DNA of 64,000 nucleotides from Arcuatula senhousia (Eukaryota; Mollusca; Bivalvia; Mytilida; Mytilidae), in assembly GCA_963971305.1 (NCBI GenBank), contig OZ020309.1, forward strand, positions 737,001 through 801,000, written 5' to 3'. The first letter of the stretch is position 1; the number at the start of each line of letters is the position of its first letter. The notes beneath the pieces are model-generated. The model saw nothing but the letters and a program-made list of their open reading frames with translations. It was not told the origin of the DNA and ran no database searches. Below, in pieces: positions 34,368 to 44,847 of the stretch. A program made the translations under genes and the position numbers.

Positions 34368-35002
34368 TTTTTGAGTTTTTATTGAAAACTTAAAGGAAAC
34401 AGCTATCAATACCATTACAAAGACAAAAAAAAGACCCCATAAAGGGCGAAAAAAAAAAAGAAAAAAAAAGAGAAGAAACCAATTAGGAATAATCCATACA
34501 AGAGTATCACAACACAGGAGTCCATAAAGGGCGACACTAACAAAACAAATGGTTAGGATTAGGGTTAGGGCTAGGGTAAGGATTAGGGTTAGGGTTAGAG
34601 ATAAGGGTAAGGGTTAAAGGTTAGGGTAAGGATTAGGGTTAGGGTTAGAGATAAGGGTAAGGGTTAAAGGTTAGGGTAAGGATTAGGGTTAGGGTTAGAG
34701 ATAAGGTAGGGTTAAAGGTTAGGGTAAGGATTAGGGTAAGGGTTAGGGTTAAAGGTTAGGGTAAGGGATTAGAGATTAGGTTCAGGATAAGGGTAAGATT
34801 TAGGGGACGAATAAAAATCAGGGGCGAAAAAAAGGGACGAATTTAAAAAGGGGCGAAGGAAAAAGATTAATCGCTGTTCCGCATGACTACACACGACTTT
34901 ACTGATAGAGATCTGAGGTGACAGTTGTCGCCATGTGGTTTGACCTTTCGTCTATGGAAAATTAAAAGTACAAAGTGTTCCATAGAGACCCGGTATACTA
35001 CT
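34368..35002 (-). repeat. Right terminal inverted repeat
   Basis: The reverse complement matches the left repeat block by block: inner 'aagttttcaataaaaactca', 'cgccctttatggg', the telomere-like array, 'gtcatgcggaac', 'cagtaaagtcgtgtg' and the tip TATACTACT. The right array is longer than the left (about 250 versus 85 bp). Confidence 0.85.
34553..34805 (+). repeat. Telomere-like TTAGGG array inside right inverted repeat
   Basis: A degenerate TTAGGG array with variants AAGGG, TAGGGC and 'agagataagggtaagg'. It shows a secondary period of about 60 bp ('gattagggttagggttagagataaggg') repeated about three times. Confidence 0.85.
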
Positions 35003-35008
35003 TAAATG
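35003..35008. repeat. Target-site duplication TAAATG, right
   Basis: Exact copy of 27565-27570. Confidence 0.85.
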
Positions 35009-35219
35009 GAAGGGAGATTCAAATATGAAAGCTATCTCGTGTACAAATATACCATCATGAAAATATAAAAGAGCATACACCGGAACCTCTTCAACAATAA
35101 TACAACCAATAAATGACCACAGCAGGTTACAGGTGGCAGTGCGTGTCACATTTTTTTATGTTTTTTTTTAAGAGACAGAGAAAAATATTGTGATAATTCT
35201 AAATAATTCTAATTACATG

Positions 35220-35800
35220 TTTTCTCAACAAGAGTTAGAACAAAAGTATGTTTTGCCTATCGGCACCATTGGAAAAATGAATCCCTTGTAAATTCTTCTA
35301 TATTTACATTAATTTATAATTTGAAAAGATAAGGATGCAATTGTAACATTCAAGATCTGACACAACACTTTATAAAGTTTCGTCAACCTAGGACTTATAG
35401 CTCTTGAAATATGATTGTGCTCATAAAACTCTAACATTTCTTCTATATGTATTGAATATTGTCACAGTAACTCAACCGGAAAATCAAGGTCAAGGTCAAA
35501 AAAGAGATGAATCTGTGCTAAGACACTACTGGGGCATAAGCATAACAGATTTCATCAACCTAGGAGACATAGTTCTTGAGATATGAAGGTGCTCATAAAA
35601 ACTTAATAACATTGCTACATTTATATGTATTGAAAATAGTCAAAGTCCCTCAATCTAAAAACCCCATGTCAGATCAAAAGATGGGTATGTAACTGTGCTA
35701 AGCTACTACTTTAGCATTTACACACCAGGTTTCCTCAACATAGGACTTAGATCTTGAGATATGAAGGTGATTATAAAACCGTAACATTAACGTAACAAAA
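35220..35800. repeat. Tandem repeat element, about 175 bp x 3
   Basis: Three diverged units share 'catcaacctaggacatag'-like, 'cttgagatatgaaggtgctcataaaa' and 'actgtgctaag' phrases. The left part 'caacaagag...aaagtatg...ttgcctatcggcaccat' reappears at 45385-45425. This is probably another HINE-type family. No open frame of interest. Confidence 0.5.
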
Positions 35801-36134
35801 ACAATAACCTGGACCTTTTATCTCATAAAATGCACAATGCTACCTTAAACAATTTTTAATTGCATCAAATTGATCTTGAATCAAAATTAATTTATTTCAC
35901 TATTTACAGAAATGACACAGAAATTCGCACTTAAAGGAATATGCAAGTCTGATATAAGAGACCACACACGAACAATTGATTAACATCTTATAGCAGTTTG
36001 TCAACTGCCTTTGAAGTAATAGTTCGATACTTCAATGTCAAAAAAAATTTCAGACGACAACGATATAAATATTGCCAAAACATATGTAAGTTGATACGGA
36101 ACACATAATGTTATTCAGAGAAAAAAATACTTAC

Positions 36135-36360
36135 TTTTAGCATTTGTGTGTTCAATCATTACTGCTTCTAGTTTCTGTTCAGTGATGGATACCTTCGCTT
36201 CCATCAACTCAAGCCTCTCCTCTTTGCTTGAGACGACCTTTTCCATCAAGTCAAGTTTCATTTCATTCTGTCTGAGAAGTCGTAAGGTATCAACATCCAC
36301 TGGAGCACTTGAAAGGTCATCTACCTGCTGTTGGAGATTTCCGTCTAAACTGACTATTGC
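36135..36360 (-). CDS. Exon 3: coiled-coil linker
   Basis: The exon is 226 nt with a TTTTAG acceptor and an AAAA|GTAAGT donor, in phase 0 on entry and phase 1 on exit, both matching its neighbours. It encodes about 75 residues starting AIVSLDGN. A charged heptad-rich stretch rich in Leu, Met, Glu and Lys ('LRLLRQNEMKLDLMEKVV' and on) predicts a coiled coil. In DZIP3-like HEPN proteins a comparable helical linker follows the HEPN domain, which supports placing it here. On its own the exon would be unrecognisable; position, phase and helical character make the case. Confidence 0.65.
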
Positions 36361-36383
36361 CTAAAAATTCATTTAAATCAAGT

Positions 36384-36384
<1 letters not shown>

Positions 36385-36416
<32 letters not shown>
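36385..36416 (+). repeat. Poly(A) run
   Basis: An uninterrupted A run of about 30 bases just upstream of exon 3 in transcript orientation (a T run on the minus strand). Confidence 0.9.
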
Positions 36417-36719
36417 CAGTGAGTGGTCACGGGACAATCAAAATTAAACGTTTGAATATTTCTTTCTGTTACTGTATTTAAAATTTACTTGTAATACCTC
36501 AACATTTAAGAATTCTAAGTAAAAATTAAGATATTTGTAGCCTTATAACAAAACTCCTCTTAGAATGTAGTCAAAAAGATAAATGTGTAAAAACTTTTAA
36601 TTCATTAACTTTTGTTGTCAATTTTTAACAGCTTAAATGATAAAAAATGTTTTCTTTATATCAATTTTAAGTACAAACATGTGTGTCAGACAAAAACCAA
36701 ATATATCAATGTGAAACAG

Positions 36720-36950
36720 GGGTCCATTTAAGAGTCGGTGGTGAAAATTGCTTAAACCAACTTTCCGATTCTTTTTTGACACCATGTGCAAGGATAGTCT
36801 CAACAAACGCTGCTGGTCTTTCAGAACAGACAAAACGAGGTTGCCCGGTGTATAGGGAGAATTTCAGAAGAGACAAAACAAGGTTGTCCAGTGTATAGGG
36901 AGAATTTCAGAAGAGACAAAACGAGGTTGCCCGGTGTATAGGGAGAACAA
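36720..36950 (+). mobile_element. Truncated SINE copy
   Basis: It begins 'gagtcggtggt' and jumps directly to 'gaaaattgctt', so the tRNA-like middle seen at 37265 is deleted. It ends in three 43-bp repeats containing 'caaggttgtccagtgtatag'-like text. Confidence 0.6.
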
Positions 36951-37034
36951 TACCTCATGCATGTTAAAGACCCCTTTGTAGATTTTAATACATTTATTAC
37001 ATGGGGACCTCTTCAAAGGCCACAAACTGCAAAC

Positions 37035-37212
37035 TGGAGAGAAGTTCACATGAGCATCAAACTTGTTTCCCAAATTTAAGATTAATAAATTTGTTTATAA
37101 AACTTAAAATAATCAGCAAAAAGTTTGACCAAAGTGTTACAGACGGACGGACGTACGGACAGACAAGGGTAAAACTATATGGCCGATTCACATACGTGGT
37201 CGGGCCATAAAA
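37035..37212 (+). mobile_element. HINE end fragment (GGAC microsatellite plus hairpin)
   Basis: 'aaagtgttacagacggacgg' is followed by 'gtaaaactatatggccga', a TTCACatacGTGGTCGGGCCAT hairpin and 'aaaaat'. The same end occurs at 44605-44667 and in copy B at 46145-46227. Confidence 0.65.
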
Positions 37213-37264
37213 ATGTATGTCCAGACAAAGACCAAATATATCAATGTGAAACACTTTTTTTTAA

Positions 37265-37510
37265 GAGTCGGTGGTGTAGTGGTTAATGCATCGGGCTACA
37301 AACCTAGAGATTCGTGGTTCAAACCCCATCAGGGGTGAAAATTGCTTGAACCAGCTTTCCGATTCTTTTTTGACACCATGTGCAAGGGTAGTCTCAACAA
37401 ACGCTGCTGGTCTTTCAGAAGAGACAAAACAAGGTTGTCCGGTGTATAGGGAGAATTTCAGAAGAGACAAAACAAGGTTGTCCGGTGTATAGGGAGAATT
37501 TCAGGAGACA
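37265..37510 (+). mobile_element. tRNA-derived SINE, copy A
   Basis: It has a tRNA-like head with A box (TGGTGTAGTGGTTAATGC) and B box (GGTTCAAACCC, about 37316), then a body beginning 'gaaaattgcttgaaccagct' and ending in tandem 43-bp units. The acceptor stem does not pair, so it is not a functional tRNA. Confidence 0.75.
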
Positions 37511-38570
37511 AAACGAGGTTGCCCAGTGTATAGGGAGAACAATACCTCATGCATGTTAAAGACCCTTTTGTAGAGTTTGATACATTTATTACATGGGGGC
37601 CTCTACAAAGGGCACGAACTGCAAACTGGAGAGGAGTTCACATGAGCATAAAGCTTGTTTCTTAAATTTAAGATCAATAAATTTGTTTATAAAACTTAAA
37701 ATAATCAACAAAAGGTTTGAGCTTTTAACATGTTTAATGACAATATTTAGAAATACATATTTTGTCTGAATGAATCACTCACAAAATCCAAAAAAAAATA
37801 TCTACTTCTGTAAAAACCAAAGTTTCAATTATAATTTATTTTTTAAGTCACTTTGTCATCTTTTTCAGTTATACAAGTGTGGACTCTAATGCATATTGCC
37901 TAGCAAGCCGCTATGGACACAAAAAGCAAAGGTCTGCTTTAGTAACATAAAAAAGACTTTATTATTTCTAGGTCCTGCTAAGGTTTATTGTTGAATTCTA
38001 TATGTAGCCTTTGCTGTACACATACTATAAAATCGATCTAAAATTAAGCCATGTCGATGAATCTAAGTCATGTAAGTGTTTATCCTAAACATTATTTGTT
38101 TTTAGATCCAGTATAAGCATTGTACTATTTCCTATTTAGTTTAAAATAACTGCATCAAAGTTTGGTTATGTTAGTGGAGAAAATAGGAAACTATTGCAGA
38201 TAGAGAAAAGCTGTTGCTTGCTTAAACCTTCAGCTCATCGAGCTGTACAAAAGTCTCCATTGGATCAAAGATGTCACAGTCATATATACTTTTAAATCAG
38301 CTTAATGTTAAAGTTTAAAAAGGTTTCAATCTTCAAATTATTCTGAGAACAAAAGCTACCAACGGGATTCTGGGAATACCGAAGAAGAAAATCAAACATA
38401 TATTTTGCGCCTAGAAATTTTTATAATTTTCGTTTTATAATATTATTATTTTCAACATTTAGTTGCATTCCAAGCATGCGGAGATGTCAAAAAAATTGTA
38501 CATTGTTATTTTGACTTTTTTCTAAGTGTGACCAAAAAGGAAACTGGACTCATCCTCTTTTGTATTTTTA

Positions 38571-38650
38571 GTCTTGGGCCAATGCAAGACGGCAAGCAGC
38601 GACTTATGGTCATGCTGAAGACTGTTGGCTGTTTTCCATTGTGATTTTTA
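38571..38650 (+). mobile_element. Fragment shared with the Penelope-element 3' region
   Basis: 'gtcttgggccaatgcaagac' through 'gctgttttccattgtgattt' is the reverse complement of about 23623-23710, with a few substitutions. Confidence 0.6.
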
Positions 38651-40055
38651 AAATTCACGTTTCTTTATGTTGGTTGTGTGGCGTACACTTATTCCACATC
38701 TAATTATCGTCTACTTTAATGGTTATCATTTGTCAGATCAGCCTATGATTTTGAAGTATATAATATTATATGAAATAAGTTTAAACCCAATTGTAGATCT
38801 CTTCATGAACATTTGCAATGTACATGTATGCCTTTAAATTTTTTACGTGTAATAGCAATAAATTATATTATAACTCAAACGGGGCCAGATCCAGAAATTT
38901 TTGAAAGGGGTTGGTCCACATAAATTCCACTGTGGACGAAGGACGAAAAGGGGGTGGTTCTAGACGTTACTTGCGAAATTTTTGTCGGAAAGGAGGAAAA
39001 TTCCAATCTCGGACCCCCCCCCCCCCCGGATCCGCCACTGCTCAAATATTTTTGATTGTCACCTATTCAAAGATTGTCCCTTCCTTTATGATATAGACTA
39101 AAGCAAACTTATACACGAACGTTGCAATCCATGTTCCGCACACAGGGGCTTGGATTCTGGTCATTTATATTGACTTTTAAGTCGCCCCCTACTCTATAAT
39201 CCAAGCCCCTGTGGTTTTGCACAGTTAAATTCTTTTTCTGACACGTTTGTAGTTGTGGCGACATTGGTCTCTGTGTGGTGAATCGACAAAATTATCAAGC
39301 ATTGATAACATTTTCGAACAACCAAACTTGTGACAAATAAGTTTATTTTTCCGGATCCCGCAATAGCTTTGTGAGAAATAGACAAAATTAATTATCCTTA
39401 TTAAAATGAACTAGATCAAGACAGACGAATGACCCAATGTGGCTATTTTGTCATTTTCTAAAAATCAATAAAATGCTTGAAATGTGTGTGTCTGATTGAC
39501 CTATTTTGCATAAGCACTATTTCTGTCTGTGATAATAAACTTTATTCAATGAATTAATATTTTTCAGCCAAAAATGTATAAGAAAGTACGCTTAAACATG
39601 CACAACCTGATAAAGTGACTACGCCATGTACGCTACATGATCTAGTTGAATCGCATTGTTGCTTTAAAACACCGCCACATAAAAGCATGAAAAACGAAGA
39701 TGCTGTGTACAACTTTTTTGCAAGATTTAACTTATTTTTGGTGTCCGAATAGTATTTTTGTCCCTTAAACTTTATTCAATTAAGTAAATTTTCGCAATCC
39801 AAAATCAAATATCCATTACGCTAAAGCTACGCAAGATATGCTACACTGACTAAAATATAATCCGAAGCGGAACACATAATCTACTGGTCGCGGCCATATT
39901 GTCTTGATGGAAATCCGAAGATTGAGAATCCGAATGTAGCCCCCGAGTGAAAAGTGAAAGTATGTACATTGCAAAGAGCTTTTGTAAATGTAGAAACGAC
40001 GGAAACAAACGACCTAATTGGGGTATCGCTGCCTTTTTCTTTATAATAGGTAGTA

Positions 40056-41150
40056 ACAAGATTTTTTTATGTGAGGACACTCATTTTTGTTCTTTTCATA
40101 TACAGTCCGCCTTTAGTTAAGCACCACCCTATATATTTTGATTAGTTTAATTTCAAAGTAAAAAGCATACGTCAATTAACTTCAAGATAGATTTGAAAGG
40201 TGTATCCTTAAAATACAGTTTTCTATGTATTGTTACACAAAAGTGTATGCGCCAAAGGTGGAAATCTAAAGGGTCGAGACACTTTAAACGGAAGGTGATT
40301 TAACCTCTAAAATGTTTCTTAGACAAACTTTGACGAAAAATATAATTTTGTTTGGTTTAATTTAATTTGTGTTTTCATTGAGATGGCTTGGTGTCTTACA
40401 GAAAAACATATTGTCAAATAATTTTCATTACAATGAACAAACAAAAGTTTTAAAAGAGAAATCTTTACTTGTAAGATTTTAGGCTGAAACCTGAAATAAG
40501 GATGCTGTCTTTGGGAAATTAAATTGGTATGCAAAAGAAGCTTCCAAATTTAATGTCGTAATATTTTTTTGCTGGAAAAGGTGCATGTTTCTCTGTCCAA
40601 AGGGTAACTTTTCTTAAATCTAATTTTCTGAAGAAAAAACATTTTGTTCATTATTAAAAAGTTCACTGACATGGCTTCCCTTCTCCAGACAAAACTGCTA
40701 TTTTCTATGTGCTATGATAACACAATTGTCTTTCTGGAAACAGTTTAGGGTTTTTTTTAAGCTTTACGAAAAATGACATTTTCTGAAAAACCATAAAAAA
40801 GATGTTTTGCCTTATATTTCTGATAAATCCTTTTAGACAAACCCAACTGGATTATCATCTAAAAGTAAAATTTTTATTTCCGGGTGTATTTTGGGGGACA
40901 TTAGCATTTGGAAAGAAACATGGCCAGAAAGTCAGGACAAAGCGGACATTTTTCAGCAGAACACCCTCCTCCCCCCCCCCAAAAAAAAACTGCAAAACCC
41001 ATAAAAACTCTTATTAGTCGTTTTATGTGAATGGCAACACAAGATTTTACAGAAGTGTTTGCTTGAAAGTTTTTCTTGTTGTATTGCTCTCTGAAACCTG
41101 AACTCAGACTCGTGTAAAATCACACAATACGATATACCCATATGTTACTT
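40056..41150. other. Intron 2 spacer without recognised features
   Basis: AT-rich, with a C-run/A-run at 40967-40989. Open frames here are short and have no recognisable domain. Confidence 0.45.
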
Positions 41151-41151
41151 T

Positions 41152-42475
41152 ATTATCCCCGCGCTAGCGAAAGCGCGGGGATAATGTTTTGCTGTTCGAT
41201 ATACGTATGTACGTACGTACGTACGTATGGCGTTTATGTCCAGGATAATCTCTTTAACCACTGCGAGTAGAAAGATGAAACTTAGGGTATTGATTGCATT
41301 GTGGGTTGGGACTGTGCCAAAGGTTTAAGAATTTTGATAATGCCCCTAGGGGCTAGGCTGCATAGGTAGCCCAAGGGCACATTAATCCTTCGTCACGCAA
41401 CTCCTCCTAGGTTATTTGGAATATAGAACTGAAACTTGGCTCAGTAGTTGCACTTTGAATGTAGATTCTGCCGAAGGTTTCAGAATTTTGATAATGCCCC
41501 TAGGGGCTGGGCTGCATAAGTACCCTAAGGGCACATTCTTCGTCATGCAACTCCTCCCAGGTTATTTGAAATACAGAACTGAAACTTGGCTCAGTAGTTG
41601 CACTAAGGATTTAAATTCTGCCTAAGGTTTCAGAATTTTGATAATGCCCCTAGGGGCTGTGCTGCATAGGTTTCCTAAGGACACATTATTCTTCGTCATG
41701 CAACTCCTCCCAGGTTATTTGGAATACAGAACTGAAACTTGGCCTAGTAGTTGCACTATGGATGTAGATTTTGCTGAAGGTTTCAGAATTTTGATAATGC
41801 CCCTAGGGGTTTGGCTGCATAGGTAGCTAAGGGCACATTATTCCTTCGTCACTTAACTCCTCCTTGGTTATTTGGAATATGGAATAAAGGTAATAACAAA
41901 ACTACCGAACTTGAATGATCAATCTCATAGTCCAGAGAAAATGACAAAAACGAATCAGTCATACCGTAGAACTGGTGGATCGCAATGGTCCTGACTTGGT
42001 ACAGGCATTTCAAACGAAATGGTGGGTTAAACCAGGTTTTATGGCGCCAAACTTGGCTCAGTAGTTGCATTATGGATGTTGATTCTGCCGAAGGTTTGGG
42101 AATTTTGATAATGCCCCTAGGAGCTGGGCTGCATAAGTAGCCTTAGGGCACATTATTCCTTCGTCATGTAACTCCTCCCAGGTTATTTGGAATACGAAAC
42201 TGAAACTTAGCTCAGTAGTTGCATTATGGATGTAAATTCTGTCGAAGGTTTCGGCTGGGCTGCATAGATAACTAAGGGCACATTTGTTCGTCATGCATAA
42301 TTCTTTACATTACAATCACTCCCACTGTCAGGGAAAAGACTCATATTAATACATATACATTTGATAGCACTAGTAATAATGCTCGTGATAGTCATAGTTT
42401 ATTTCTTTCATTTTTTTGCCCATTTACTATCAAACACCAGAGTAGCGCGGGGATATGCAGCATGGCTGCTTCGAC
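41152..42475 (+). mobile_element. HINE-type (Helentron-like) element with CTAG end
   Basis: The left end is TTATCCCCGCGCT/AGCGCGGGGATAA, a strong hairpin, followed by a GTAC microsatellite (41206-41228). The core is four to five tandem units of about 150-160 bp sharing 'tgataatgcccctaggggct' and 'caactcctcccaggttattt'. The right end has AGCGCGGGGAT (inverted copy of the left tip), a GCAGC-AT-GGCTGC hairpin and a terminal CTAG at 42472-42475. These are the subterminal inverted repeats, 3' hairpin and CTRR end of rolling-circle elements. A foreign piece of about 160 bp is inserted at 41884-42050. Confidence 0.75.
41884..42050 (+). mobile_element. Short interspersed repeat, copy 1 (inside the HINE)
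   Basis: 'accgaacttgaatgatcaat' through 'aaaccaggttttatggcgcc' recurs at 54715-54870 in the same orientation. It interrupts a tandem unit of the HINE. Confidence 0.75.
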
Positions 42476-42673
42476 TAGTTTTCAATTTTTGTACTTACAT
42501 CTAAAGGTTCTTGTATGCAAAAGATCGGAATATTTAATTGAAATATAGAAAAGGTGCCCTTTTAACTGTAAGATGTGGTGATGCTTAACTTTTGGCAGAC
42601 TGTTTATGTAAAGAATTTTATTTCATTGTTTGAAAAGACATTGAACTCCCAGTTTTCCTGAATTGTAAACATG

Positions 42674-43004
42674 CTCTTATATATTTTTGAGTACTGGAAT
42701 ATGTGTTGGAAAGACACAGTTTACATATTTGCAAAATTTGACAACTTTTGGTTGTTTCTTTAAAAATTGATAAATTTATCTGTTTGGTCATTGTTGTAAT
42801 ATTTTTGGCATTTTTTTTTTATCAAATCTAATATTCTACCGGTCTTCCAAGTTTTCTACTCCTAGCGTGTCTGATGAAGGTTAATCCAGAAAAGCGCTTC
42901 ACACGCAGTGAAATTTTGCTTTTGTACATTTATTAAAATCATTTCAATATGTGGATCGTGTCTTTTTGGCACATATTCCATATTCTTTCGTTTTTAATAT
43001 AAAC
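42674..43004 (+). mobile_element. Solo Penelope pseudo-LTR copy
   Basis: Reverse complement of one 400-bp unit from 22150-23620, including 'gcgtgtctgatgaaggttaa' and 'gaaaagcgcttcacacgcag'. It lies 80 bp downstream of exon 2 in transcript order. Confidence 0.8.
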
Positions 43005-43084
43005 ATTTTCACAAAATACTTTGAAAGCATTTAGCAATTGATTAATTTTACTGCCTTGTATGGACATTCTAACCATTAACTCAC

Positions 43085-43314
43085 TTTTGAAACACAGTCC
43101 CAAATGTCTGTAAATTCTTGCTGTGGAGTTTCGCCATTTTTTGAATGAACTATATAGTTTCGGTAGTATTTGATTCTGGAGATGTTCGCCTGTTTTGATG
43201 TATCATAAACATATATTTTGGGCTCCTGGTCATTTATTTGGAATCCAGCTAAGTTCCTCAACAGACAAACCATTAGCGTTACGTCAAAGTTCACAGAACC
43301 CACAAATGTAGGGG
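43085..43314 (-). CDS. Exon 2: C-terminal half of HEPN domain with RNxxxH motif
   Basis: The acceptor TTGTAG lies at 43315-43320 and the donor GTGAGT begins at 43084. The 76 whole codons include 'FDVTLMVCLLRNLAGF' and then 'ISRIKYYRNYIVHS'. The R-N-x3-H signature (about residues 128-133 of the joined protein, nucleotides 43145-43162) is the catalytic motif of HEPN ribonucleases, so the active site looks intact. Joining to exon 1 gives a continuous FPT-A-PTF segment typical of the family. It ends in phase 0, matching exon 3. A damaged second copy of this exon lies about 330 bp upstream in the transcript (43426-43648). Confidence 0.78.
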
Positions 43315-43425
43315 CTACAAATAAAACAATTGCTATTTAAAAAAACGGATGTCTTTAATGTTTCAAAGACTTAACCTGTATCATTTGAACATTGCATTGT
43401 ATGGAAATTCTTACCATCAACTCAC

Positions 43426-43648
43426 TGTTTAAAATAATCTCACATATCTGGAAATTGTTGTTGAGTTGAGCTATTTTGTTTAATATATGGTTTCGGTGGA
43501 ATTTAATTCTGGAGATGTTCGCCTGTTTTGATGTATCGTCAACATAGAATTTTGAGTATTGCTCATTATTTGGAATCCAGCTAAATTCATCAATAGACAA
43601 ACCATTCGCGTAATGTCAAAGTTCACGGAATCCACCAATGTGTGGGGG
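43426..43648 (-). pseudogene. Exon 2': frameshifted tandem duplicate of HEPN exon 2
   Basis: The sequence closely parallels exon 2, sharing 'gtgaactttgac', 'atggtttgtct' and the stretch encoding DTSKQANISRIK. There is a 2-base gain near the acceptor and a 1-base loss in the middle, so no single frame survives. The RNxxxH catalytic region reads RN-H-I-L-N, with the final histidine replaced. The donor-like CAG|TGAG context is weaker. It sits in intron 1 just upstream of the functional copy in transcript order and is best read as a duplicated, dead exon. Confidence 0.7.
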
Positions 43649-43775
43649 CTTCAAGCTAAACAAATCTATTGTAAACCTTGACAACATGCTTGAAGAAATC
43701 AAATTGCTTTAGCGGTAAAAAGTGGTAAAAAGTCTAGTTAAATACAGGTACTAAAATAGATTGAAACTAGAAAAT

Positions 43776-44667
43776 GTGTCTATGAGCCACAGGATGGCCC
43801 TCCCGTTCTTGAAATATCATTGACCCTCAATGTGTATAACCTGGGATATGGACCTTTACCAAGAAAGTAATCAAAAGTGTTCATGTGTAAAATATAGGTC
43901 GCTGTGACCTTATTTCTGATGGGTGGTGCCAAGTTACCAAGACTCATCGAGTAGTGAAATATTATTGACCCTAACATGTAGTATTCAAGATATGGACCTT
44001 AACCAAGAACTTAACCAAAGTCATTCATGCGTAAAATATAGGTCACAGTGACCTCATTTTTAGTGGATGGTGCCACCTTACTCAAGACACATCTAGTGGT
44101 GAAATATCATTGACCCCCAACATCTAGTATCCAAGTTATGGACCTTAACCAAGAACTTAACCGAAGTCGTTCATGCATAAAATATAGATCAAGGTGACCT
44201 AATTTTTATTGGGTGGTGTCATGTTAACCAAAACACATCAAGTGGTGAAATACCATTGATCATCAACATGTAGTATCAGAGATATAGACCTTAACCAAGA
44301 ACTAAACCAAAGTCATTCATGCGTAAAATATAGGTCACAGTGACCAAATTTCTAGTGTATTGTGTCACCTCACCTAAGACATATCTAGTAGTGAAATAAC
44401 ATTGACCCCCAACATCTAGTATCCAAGTTATGGACCTTAACCAAGAACTTTACCGAAGTCGTTCATGCATAGAATATAGGTCACCGTGAACTAATTTCTA
44501 GTGGGTGGTGTAGCCCTACCCAAGACCCATCTGGTGGTAAAATATCATTGACCCCCAACATCTAGTATCCGAGTAATGGACCTTAACCAAGAACTTAACC
44601 AAAGTGTTACGGACGGACTAGGGTAAAACTATATGGCCGATCCACATACGTGGTCGGGCCATAAAAA
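43776..44667. mobile_element. HINE-type element, family with 'atatggccga' end
   Basis: The left end has a TGTG...CACA hairpin followed by GGATGGCCC. The core is about five units of about 150 bp sharing 'ggaccttaaccaagaactta' and 'aaaatataggtcacagtgac'. The right end has 'ttacggacgga', 'gtaaaactatatggccga' and the GGGCCAT hairpin. ATGGCCC at the left is inverted as GGGCCAT at the right. Confidence 0.65.
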
Positions 44668-44847
44668 TATCTTTATACACGAGTGTGCGAAGTTATAACT
44701 TTTTTTTTTACTTTCAACAACAAATAATAATAGCTAAAAAAGTACCCAAAATAACTGTGAGTTGCACGGCCCACCAGCAATTGGAATAAATCTCAAGCTG
44801 TTAAAAGCAGCAGTTATAAAAATGTACCGTACTAATGATGTTTTAAG

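Larger units (their letters stand above)
27571..35002. mobile_element. Compact Polinton/Maverick-like element, 7.4 kb
   Basis: A 7432-bp element with 5'-AG...CT-3' termini, a 6-bp target duplication (TAAATG) and inverted terminal repeats of about 0.6-0.7 kb. It holds two intact minus-strand ORFs: a 1357-codon protein-primed type DNA polymerase B and a 182-codon C2H2 protein. I see no integrase, packaging ATPase, protease or capsid gene. Standard Polintons are about 15-20 kb and carry those genes, so this is either a reduced derivative relying on integrase in trans or a distinct lineage. Both ORFs are followed by AATAAA signals. It lies in intron 3 of the HEPN/NTPase gene, in the same orientation. 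Confidence 0.85.
36879..40055 (+). repeat. Dispersed 3.2-kb duplication, copy A
   Basis: It matches 45891-50593 almost base for base, apart from an 8-bp indel near 38281, scattered substitutions and a 1.5-kb insertion in copy B. It contains a SINE, a HINE end, a Penelope-element fragment, and a poly(C) stretch near 39020. Flanks do not match beyond both ends. No gene inside. Confidence 0.9.

Noticed and set aside
37265..37335. Functional tRNA gene
   Set aside because: A and B boxes are good but the acceptor stem does not close, and the sequence continues into a repeated SINE body.
42870..42930. Hammerhead ribozyme in the Penelope pseudo-LTR (CTGATGA ... GAAA, GCG/CGC)
   Set aside because: The CUGAUGA and GAAA boxes are present, but the base expected to pair with the A after GAA is not U and stem II is only two or three pairs. 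Naiad-type elements are reported to lack canonical hammerheads.
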